Position numbers and translations under genes: made by a program. DNA of 7,912 bases from positions 1 to 7,912 of the forward strand of contig QMQA01000046.1 of the NCBI GenBank assembly GCA_003648845.1, written 5' to 3'. Positions 1 to 7,912 of this stretch are shown here, piece by piece. The number at the start of each line of letters is the position of its first letter. Positions within the stretch are counted from its first letter, which is position 1. The notes below the pieces were generated by a model. The model had not been told where the DNA came from and did no database searches. It saw nothing but the letters and a program-made list of their open reading frames with translations. Source of the DNA: Candidatus Aerophobota bacterium. GTDB taxonomy: Bacteria > Aerophobota > Aerophobia > Aerophobales > B3-G15.

Positions 1-1
1 C

Positions 2-1030
2 CTCTGTGAGCTGGATAAGCTGCTTTCTCAGGTGGATTATTTGAGCATTCATACCCCTTTAACCGAGCACACTCGTGGTTTAATAGGTGATAGAGAATTT
101 TCTTTAATGAAAGATGGCGTTAGAGTGATTAATTGTGCTCGAGGAGGGATCATAGACGAGGATGCCCTTTACAGGGCTCTCAAGAGCGGAAAAGTGAAAG
201 GTGCTGCTCTTGATGTTTTTGAGAAGGAAAAACCTTTTGGAAATCCACTTCTGGAGCTTGATTCGGTAATTGCCACTCCTCATCTTGGTGCCTCCACACA
301 AGAGGCTCAAACAAGAGTAGCAGTAGAGATTGCAACTCAGGTTGCTGATGCTCTCAAAAGAGGTAAGATAAGGAATGCTGTGAATATTTTAGCCTTTCCC
401 GCCCATCTGAAGAAAAAAATCGGAGGTTATCTTTCCCTGGCAGAAAAAATGGGAATTCTTGCCGCCCAGCTAATGGAAGGTAATCTGAGAGAGGTGGAGG
501 TTTTTTATAAAGGGGAACTTGCCAATTATGAGGTAGGGCCTTTGACAATTGCGCTTATGAAAGGTCTTTTAGGTTTTGTATTAAAAGAGGATGTAAACTA
601 CGTTAACGCTACTCTTCTTGCAAGGGAAAGGGGCATTAAGATATCAGAGGCAAAAACTACAGAAGGAAAAGAGTACTCCAGCCTTGTAGAGGCAAGATTT
701 GTCGGTGATGGAGGAGAGCTTAAAATTGAAGGTACGGTTCTGGAGAAGAAGATACCTTATATTGTGAGGATAAATGACTGTTCCCTGGAGTTTGTCCCCG
801 AGGGTCATCTTTTAATCTGCACCAATGTGGACAAACCGGGAGCGGTTGGAAAGATAAGCACCCTTCTGGGAAATTTTGGAATTAATATAGCTGGGCTACG
901 AATGGGAACAACAACCCCGGGGAAAGAAAACCTATCTGTTTATACACTGGATACCTCTCCTACTTCTGAGGTTATGGAAGCTCTTCGGAATATTGAAGAT
1001 GTGATTAAAGCAAAATTAGTCCATTTATAG
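2..1030 (+). CDS. serA: D-3-phosphoglycerate dehydrogenase, 5'-truncated by window edge
   Basis: Oxidises 3-phosphoglycerate to 3-phosphohydroxypyruvate with NAD+, the first step of cytosolic serine synthesis. The frame is open from base 2, so the gene enters from the left; about 343 codons are present, against roughly 525 residues for the long family type, so about 180 N-terminal residues are missing. Visible are the second half of the NAD-binding/catalytic domain, with the catalytic Arg of NCARGG (140-142), the Glu of DVFEKEKP (227-229) and the His of TPHLGAST (281-283). A middle allosteric substrate-binding domain follows (roughly 400-800), then a C-terminal ACT domain (about 800-1027, with NVDKPGAVGKISTLL). 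The domain order is that of the long Bacillus/Mycobacterium-type enzyme. The ACT domain suggests feedback control by serine (family knowledge, not shown here). It is probably co-transcribed with dnaB, whose start lies 4 bp past the stop. Confidence 0.96.
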   Translation, partial: LCELDKLLSQVDYLSIHTPLTEHTRGLIGDREFSLMKDGVRVINCARGGIIDEDALYRALKSGKVKGAALDVFEKEKPFGNPLLELDSVIATPHLGASTQEAQTRVAVEIATQVADALKRGKIRNAVNILAFPAHLKKKIGGYLSLAEKMGILAAQLMEGNLREVEVFYKGELANYEVGPLTIALMKGLLGFVLKEDVNYVNATLLARERGIKISEAKTTEGKEYSSLVEARFVGDGGELKIEGTVLEKKIPYIVRINDCSLEFVPEGHLLICTNVDKPGAVGKISTLLGNFGINIAGLRMGTTTPGKENLSVYTLDTSPTSEVMEALRNIEDVIKAKLVHL

Positions 1031-1034
1031 ATTG

Positions 1035-3703
<2,669 letters not shown>

Positions 3704-3727
3704 AAAAAACAGGTTCAATCCTCGAGG

Positions 3728-3892
3728 TTAATTTTCGTTCAGTTCCTTGTATTCTTTTGTTTCAAACTGCCTGAACAGGATAAGCCAACGAAACGAATAA
3801 GCCGCTCATCATCTTGGAAAATGCCGCTTGCCAGGGCAGCCTCGAGTTTTTCGGAAAACTGGAGTTTTTTCTCTCCCTTGACGCCAGGTATA
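3728..3892 (-). pseudogene. Possible decayed reverse-strand coding fragment, unidentified
   Basis: The minus strand of the purA-clpC gap reads as plausible protein: GVKGEKKLQFSEKLEAALAS, then GIFQDDERLIRFVGLSCSG. After that the frame runs into a short tail and stops at 3739. A 2-base frame change near 3770 would continue it as QFETKEYKELNEN with a stop at 3728-3730, which looks like a natural C-terminus. Codons include CTC, CTG, CGG, CGT and GGC, unlike the AGA/AGG-rich neighbours. There is no credible start or ribosome binding site on this strand: the open frame begins only inside the clpC start region. I do not recognise the family. It may be a relic of a transferred gene or chance openness in non-coding DNA, and it overlaps the terminator and promoter that read on the + strand. 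Confidence 0.25.
3841..3870 (+). terminator. Rho-independent terminator-like hairpin after purA
   Basis: The left arm CTCGAGTTTT (3841-3850) pairs with the right arm AAAACTGGAG (3855-3864) across a TCGG tetraloop, giving 9 of 10 pairs with one G-G mismatch. Six T residues follow (3865-3870). This is the standard + strand layout and would end the serA-dnaB-purA transcript 137 nt past the purA stop and just ahead of the clpC promoter. The stem is partly AT-rich, so strength is uncertain. Confidence 0.6.
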
Positions 3893-3905
3893 TTTTTAGT
3901 ATAAA
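3878..3905 (+). promoter_or_regulatory. Sigma70-type promoter for clpC
   Basis: TTGACG (3878-3883, 5 of 6 to consensus) and TATAAA (3900-3905, 5 of 6) are separated by 16 bp. The predicted start is near 3911-3913, giving a leader of about 26 nt before ATG 3938. It sits 8 nt after the T-run of the hairpin at 3841-3870, so the clpC unit appears insulated from purA. I see no CtsR-type (GGTCAAA repeat) or CIRCE operator around it. Confidence 0.65.
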
Positions 3906-3925
3906 TAAAGGTGAATTTAACCCGA

Positions 3926-3940
3926 AAGGGGGAAAGTATG
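3926..3940 (+). promoter_or_regulatory. Ribosome binding site deciding the clpC ATG start
   Basis: AGGGGGA (3927-3933) lies 4 nt before ATG 3938. The in-frame GTG at 3911 has no such site, falls on the predicted transcription start, and would add nine residues ahead of the conserved [10 protein letters not shown] start of ClpC proteins. Confidence 0.75.
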
Positions 3941-6376
3941 TTTAACAGGTTCACCGAAAGGGCAAGAAGAGTAATCCTTTTAGCTCGAGAGGAGGCTAAA
4001 AGATTAGACCACGATTATCTTGGTACTGAACACCTTCTTCTGGGATTGATAAGAGAAGGAGAAGGAGTTGCAGCTTTAGCTCTTCAGAATCTGGGAATAG
4101 ACCTTGAGCAGGTTCGCCAGGAGGTGGAGAAAGCCGTAGGAAGAGGTGGAGGTTCCCTTTTCTTAGGTCAGATTCCCTTTACACCAAGAGCCAAGAAGGT
4201 GTTAGAGTTAGCAGTCACCGAGGCCCGAAATTTAGGCCATAATTATATAGGTACTGAACACCTTCTTCTGGGATTGATAAGAGAAGGAGAAGGAGTTGCA
4301 GCTCAAATATTGACCAATTTAGGAGCGGATCTGGAAAAAGTACGTGAGGAGGTTGTAGCTCTTCTGGGTGAAAAAGTTTCTGTGGAAAGAGCCTCTCAGC
4401 CCAGTAATACTCCAACTCTGGATCGGTACGGAAGAGATCTTACACAGCTGGCGCGGAATGGTGAGCTGGATCCGGTGATAGGTAGAGAAAAAGAAATTGA
4501 GAGAGTGATTCAGATTCTCTCGCGGAGAACCAAGAACAATCCGGTACTTATAGGAGAGGCGGGAGTAGGAAAAACAGCGATCGCTGAGGGGATTGCTCAG
4601 CGAATAGTGGCAGGTTCCCTGCCAGAGCCTTTGTTAAATAAGAGACTTGTGACCATTGAGCTTGGGTCGGTTGTGGCTGGAACGAAATACAGAGGTGAGT
4701 TTGAAAAAAGGATGGAGAGAATCTTAAATGAGATAAGGAAAGCTAAAAATATAATACTTTTCATTGATGAGATTCATACCTTAGTGGGAGCTGGCGCTGC
4801 AGAGGGAGCTATAGATGCCTCTAATATTTTGAAACCCGCTCTTGCCAGAGGAGAACTCCAGTGTATAGGAGCTACCACTCTTGATGAATACAGGAAATAC
4901 ATTGAACGGGATGAAGCTCTGGAGAGAAGGTTCCAGCCAGTTATGGTAAATGAGCCTACAGTTAAAGAGACTATCCAGATACTGAAGGGTTTAAGGGATC
5001 GTTATGAAGCCTTTCATCGTGTAAAAATTAGCGATCAAGCCCTTGAGGCAGCGGTAAGACTCTCCCACCGTTACATTCAGGGTCGCTTTTTGCCCGATAA
5101 GGCTATTGACGTTATGGATGAGGCTGCAGCCAGGGTAAGGCTGCAAAGTAGTGTCAGGCCCAAGAAACTTAAAAGTGTGGAGAGTGAACTGGAACAGATC
5201 AGGAAGGAAAAGGAGGCGGCTATAAAGGCTCAGGAATTTGAGAAAGCTGCAAAATTGCGGGATAAAGAAAAGAATTTGCGGCGTATACTTATGGAAGAGA
5301 GAACCCAGTGGGAGCAGGAAAAGGGCAAAAAAATTGAAGAGGAAGTTGTGACAGAAAAGGACATAGCTTATATTGTCTCCAGCTGGACCAATATTCCTGT
5401 GCGTGATTTAACAGAGGAAGAATCAAGGCGTCTTTTAAGGATGGAAGAGGCTCTGCACAAGAGAATGATTGGACAGGAGGATGCCATAAAAGCGGTAGCT
5501 CAATCAATACGCCGTGCTCAGGCAGGAGTGAAGAATATAAAAAGGCCTATAGGTTGCTTTATGTTTCTTGGTCCAACCGGTGTAGGCAAAACCGAGCTTG
5601 CCAGGAGTCTGGCCGAGTTTCTGTTTGGCGATGAGGATGCTATGATTCGCCTTGATATGTCAGAATACATGGAAAAATTTACTGTTTCACGCCTGACCGG
5701 TGCCCCTCCTGGATATGTCGGATATGAGGAAGGAGGGGAGTTAACCGAAAAAGTAAGGCGTAGACCTTACTCAGTCATCCTCCTGGACGAGATTGAGAAG
5801 GCTCACCCTGATGTTTTTAATATACTTCTTCAGATTATGGAAGATGGTAGACTCTCTGACAGTCTTGGACATACGGTTGATTTCCGTAATACAGTACTCA
5901 TTATGACTTCTAACTTAGGTGCTGAGCAGATAAGGAGTGGTGCCAGTATGGGATTTCGTTCAACAGAAGGCGGAATGAGTTACGAGGAGATGAAAGCCCG
6001 GGTACTTTCGGAGCTGAAACGCCACTTCAGACCAGAGTTTTTAAACAGACTGGATGAAGTAATTGTTTTTCATCCCCTTTCCAAAGAAGAGATAAAAAAG
6101 ATCGTCGGGCTTATGCTGGAAGAAGAAAGAAAACTTTTGAAAGAAAAGAATATCGACCTGGAGGTAACCGCCGAGGCAAAAGACCTTATAGCGGAGGAGG
6201 GATATGACCCTGATTTTGGTGCCCGTCCTCTGAGAAGAGCTATTCACAGATTAATTGAAAATCCTCTCTCTGAGGAGATTCTGGAAGGCAGGTATAAAGA
6301 GGGTGATACGGTGGTGGTTCGGGTTAAAGATGGACAGATAACATTTAGCAAAAAAAAGGAAAAAGCCAAGGTTTAG
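3938..6376 (+). CDS. clpC: ATP-dependent Clp protease ATPase subunit ClpC
   Basis: Hsp100 (AAA+) unfoldase that threads substrates into the ClpP peptidase; cytosolic hexamer. The product is 812 residues, typical of ClpC. Two Clp_N repeats occupy about 1-143, each containing [21 protein letters not shown] domain 1 has Walker A GEAGVGKT (206-213), pore-loop KYRG (250-253) and Walker B FIDE (275-278). The middle region carries a UVR motif (about 417-452, with [13 protein letters not shown]), which separates ClpC from ClpA and ClpB. AAA domain 2 has Walker A GPTGVGKT (545-552), pore-loop GYVGYE (592-597), Walker B VILLDE (613-618) and sensor-2 GARPLRRAI near the end. The Firmicutes partners ctsR, mcsA and mcsB are not upstream; purA is. 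It has its own promoter, and bamA starts 19 bp downstream. No frameshift or lost catalytic residue is seen. Confidence 0.97.
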   Translation: MFNRFTERARRVILLAREEAKRLDHDYLGTEHLLLGLIREGEGVAALALQNLGIDLEQVRQEVEKAVGRGGGSLFLGQIPFTPRAKKVLELAVTEARNLGHNYIGTEHLLLGLIREGEGVAAQILTNLGADLEKVREEVVALLGEKVSVERASQPSNTPTLDRYGRDLTQLARNGELDPVIGREKEIERVIQILSRRTKNNPVLIGEAGVGKTAIAEGIAQRIVAGSLPEPLLNKRLVTIELGSVVAGTKYRGEFEKRMERILNEIRKAKNIILFIDEIHTLVGAGAAEGAIDASNILKPALARGELQCIGATTLDEYRKYIERDEALERRFQPVMVNEPTVKETIQILKGLRDRYEAFHRVKISDQALEAAVRLSHRYIQGRFLPDKAIDVMDEAAARVRLQSSVRPKKLKSVESELEQIRKEKEAAIKAQEFEKAAKLRDKEKNLRRILMEERTQWEQEKGKKIEEEVVTEKDIAYIVSSWTNIPVRDLTEEESRRLLRMEEALHKRMIGQEDAIKAVAQSIRRAQAGVKNIKRPIGCFMFLGPTGVGKTELARSLAEFLFGDEDAMIRLDMSEYMEKFTVSRLTGAPPGYVGYEEGGELTEKVRRRPYSVILLDEIEKAHPDVFNILLQIMEDGRLSDSLGHTVDFRNTVLIMTSNLGAEQIRSGASMGFRSTEGGMSYEEMKARVLSELKRHFRPEFLNRLDEVIVFHPLSKEEIKKIVGLMLEEERKLLKEKNIDLEVTAEAKDLIAEEGYDPDFGARPLRRAIHRLIENPLSEEILEGRYKEGDTVVVRVKDGQITFSKKKEKAKV
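4022..4075 (+). repeat. 54-bp perfect direct repeat, copy 1 (inside clpC)
   Basis: Identical base for base to 4250-4303; offset 228 bp (exactly 76 codons). It encodes [18 protein letters not shown] of the first Clp_N repeat. Sequence on both sides diverges at once. Confidence 0.95.
4250..4303 (+). repeat. 54-bp perfect direct repeat, copy 2 (inside clpC)
   Basis: Second copy of the 54 bp at 4022-4075, encoding the same 18 residues in the second Clp_N repeat. All 18 codons match, including third positions. Confidence 0.95.
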
Positions 6377-6395
6377 ATAGGAAAACTTTTAAATT

Positions 6396-7912
6396 ATGGA
6401 GAAAAAATATCCTTCCCCCTCCCTGGAGAAGGAGGGGGATTTTATTAAACGTAAAAGTAAGAAGGTATGTTTAATTTGTGCCCTCCTTTTTCTAACTTTA
6501 TCCCTTTCTTTTTTTCCCCGGCCCTCAGGTGCCACTTCTGTAATTGAGGTAAGAATCCAGGGATGCTCTGTTATAAAAGAAGATGAGATAAAAAAGGTTA
6601 TTACTCAACCAGAATTTGCTTTCTCAAAAGATAAAGTAAGAGAAGATTTGCAGGCTATTTATGATATGGGGTATTTTTTTAGTGTCAGGGCCTTTAAAGA
6701 AACAACACCGGAAGGGATTATTCTTATCTACGAGGTTAAGGAGTATCCTGTGGTAAGCAGGGTGGAATTTGTAGGAGTTGAGGATAAGGAGGAGAAAAAG
6801 CTGGAGGAGCTAACCACCCTGGAGATAGGCAAACCCTGGAATTATAAAAAAGCTCAGGAGACAAAAAGTAAGATTCTTGATTATTTCCGGAAAATAGGGT
6901 ATACCCAGGCTAAGGTGGATTTTTCACCTCCATCCAGTGAAAAAGACATCGGTGTTGCTACCTTCTCTATTGATAAAGGAGAAAGGGCGAGGGTAATAGA
7001 AGTAGAGATATCCGGAAATAGTTTCTTCTCAGATGTAAGGGTTCGTTCTTTTATGCAGACAAGGTTTAAAAGGTATTTTGACCCTCAAATTTTAAAAGAG
7101 GATATTAAAAAAATAGTTAAGAAGTATCAAAAAGAAGGCTTTTATTTTGCCAGGGTAGACCCTGTGGAATTTAAATTTTTTGAAAAGGACAGGATAAGAT
7201 GGGTCAGGATTTTTCTCCAGGTAAATGAAGGCAAAAGATTCAGAATGGGAAAGCTGAGTATAGAAGGTAACAAGGTTCTATCAGAGGATGAGATAAAAGA
7301 GTATTTCAGACCAATAGAAGGACAGATTTTTAATCTTGAAAAAGCTAAAGATAGTGTTAGAAAAATTCAGCAGTTATACGGGGAGAAAGGCTACCTTCAT
7401 GCCACGGTTAATAGTAGCCTTCATGTTGATGAGGAAAAAGAGGTTGTTAATGTTGCTCTTTTTATAAAGGAGAATAACCAGATTCATGTGGGCAGGATAA
7501 AGGTAGAAGGAAATGAGGTCAGTAAGGAGAGAGTATTCAAGCACACTATTCTTCTAAAGCCAGGTGATATCTTCAGTACCAGTGAGATGATAGAGAGCTG
7601 GAGGAGACTGTACAATCTGGGGTTCTTTGAAAGGGTTGACATGGAACCTGTTGATACTCCCGATCCTTCGGTGATGGATCTTCTTGTGAAGGTAAAGGAA
7701 AAAGAAAGAACTGGGAGTTTGCTTTTTGGTGCAAGTTATAGTTCCAGCCTGGGATTTGGGGGATTTGTACAACTTTCCAAGGATAATCTCTGGGGAGAGG
7801 GAAAAATGTTAAGTCTTGACTGGGAATTTGGCCAGAGAAAAAATAACTACCAGGTCGACTACATTGATAGATGGTGGAGAGATACGCCTACCAGACTGGA
7901 GCTTGGTTTATA
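6396..7912 (+). CDS. bamA: Outer membrane protein assembly factor BamA (Omp85), 3'-truncated by window edge
   Basis: Central Omp85 component that folds and inserts beta-barrel proteins into the outer membrane. The frame is open for 505 codons to the window end. From ATG 6396, residues 18-23 are basic (KRKSKK), a hydrophobic stretch runs 24-41, and a likely signal peptidase site follows PSGA (residue 46). Five POTRA repeats follow, with hallmark strands at about 49 (VIEVRIQG), 119 (VVSRVEFVG), 199 (RVIEVEISGN), 285 (GKLSIEGN) and 366 (GRIKVEGNEV). Each contains the typical G[YF] turn (MGYFFSV, IGYTQAKV, EGFYFARV, KGYLHATV, LGFFERV). The first barrel strands begin near 441 (GSLLFGASYSSSLGFGG, then DNLWGEGKML). 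About 300 barrel residues are beyond the edge. It lies 19 bp after clpC and is probably co-transcribed, subject to the hairpin at 6414-6439. The true start may be ATT 6444, as discussed in the findings. Confidence 0.93.
   Translation, partial: MEKKYPSPSLEKEGDFIKRKSKKVCLICALLFLTLSLSFFPRPSGATSVIEVRIQGCSVIKEDEIKKVITQPEFAFSKDKVREDLQAIYDMGYFFSVRAFKETTPEGIILIYEVKEYPVVSRVEFVGVEDKEEKKLEELTTLEIGKPWNYKKAQETKSKILDYFRKIGYTQAKVDFSPPSSEKDIGVATFSIDKGERARVIEVEISGNSFFSDVRVRSFMQTRFKRYFDPQILKEDIKKIVKKYQKEGFYFARVDPVEFKFFEKDRIRWVRIFLQVNEGKRFRMGKLSIEGNKVLSEDEIKEYFRPIEGQIFNLEKAKDSVRKIQQLYGEKGYLHATVNSSLHVDEEKEVVNVALFIKENNQIHVGRIKVEGNEVSKERVFKHTILLKPGDIFSTSEMIESWRRLYNLGFFERVDMEPVDTPDPSVMDLLVKVKEKERTGSLLFGASYSSSLGFGGFVQLSKDNLWGEGKMLSLDWEFGQRKNNYQVDYIDRWWRDTPTRLELGL
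6414..6446 (+). promoter_or_regulatory. GC-rich hairpin enclosing a perfect Shine-Dalgarno at the bamA 5' end
   Basis: TCCCCCTCC (6414-6422) pairs perfectly with GGAGGGGGA (6431-6439) across the 8-nt loop CTGGAGAA, and TTTTATT follows (6440-6446). It could act as an attenuator or weak terminator between clpC and bamA. AAGGAGG (6429-6435) is a full-length Shine-Dalgarno, half in the stem and 8 nt before the in-frame ATT codon 6444. The structure could therefore control bamA translation. A short palindromic repeat of the REP kind is the other reading. The pairing is seen directly; the function is inferred. Confidence 0.55.

Noticed and set aside
32..34. GTG 32 as a serA start
   Set aside because: The frame is open back to base 2 and the missing N-terminal domain is required; the gene is simply cut by the window.
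3710..3727. tRNA T-arm-like GGTTCAATCC
   Set aside because: The flanks do not form the 5-bp stem, and no acceptor, D or anticodon arms are nearby.
3737..3776. Inverted repeat GTTCAG / CTGAAC
   Set aside because: Only 6 bp with a 28-nt loop and no extension; too weak to call a structure.
3767..3904. + strand open frame after the purA stop (LPEQDKPTKRIS..., ending at 3904)
   Set aside because: In frame with the purA stop but has no ribosome binding site; the Ser/Arg-rich content looks like the shadow of the reverse-strand reading.
3911..3937. Upstream GTG start for clpC adding MNLTRKGES
   Set aside because: No Shine-Dalgarno before it, it coincides with the predicted transcription start, and ClpC proteins begin at MF.RFTERAR, served by the site at 3927-3933.

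Overview
The window is an ordinary housekeeping stretch from a diderm (outer-membrane-bearing) bacterium. All recognisable genes lie on the + strand. The DNA is AT-leaning (low-40s % G+C by eye), with AGA/AGG favoured for arginine and ATA common for isoleucine. The ClpC is of the type with two N-terminal repeats and a UVR motif, as in Firmicutes and Cyanobacteria. Directly downstream is a BamA/Omp85 outer-membrane assembly protein, which implies two membranes. A ClpC-carrying diderm lineage (for example Atribacterota or diderm Firmicutes) fits, but the phylum cannot be fixed from this sequence alone.

Layout: (1) 2-1030, 3' two thirds of serA (D-3-phosphoglycerate dehydrogenase), cut by the window edge. 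(2) 1035-2417, dnaB (replicative helicase), 4 bp after serA. (3) 2447-3703, purA (adenylosuccinate synthetase), GTG start behind a good Shine-Dalgarno site. These three look like one transcription unit. (4) 3704-3937, a 234-bp gap holding a Rho-independent terminator-like hairpin, a near-consensus sigma70-type promoter, and a coding-looking minus-strand stretch that may be a gene relic. (5) 3938-6376, clpC, complete. (6) 6396-7912, bamA, complete at its 5' side and cut by the right edge: signal peptide, five POTRA domains and the start of the beta-barrel.

Roles: SerA opens serine synthesis from glycolysis, PurA makes the first committed step to AMP, DnaB unwinds the replication fork, ClpC is the ATP-driven unfoldase of a ClpCP protease, and BamA inserts outer-membrane proteins. 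The first three genes share no pathway beyond growth. clpC and bamA start a separate protein-quality and envelope unit with its own promoter.

I see no previously undescribed multi-gene system. The points worth a second look are: the bamA start, where a perfect Shine-Dalgarno sits inside a GC-rich hairpin just ahead of an in-frame ATT codon; a 54-bp perfect direct repeat inside clpC; and the possible decayed reverse-strand gene fragment between purA and clpC.
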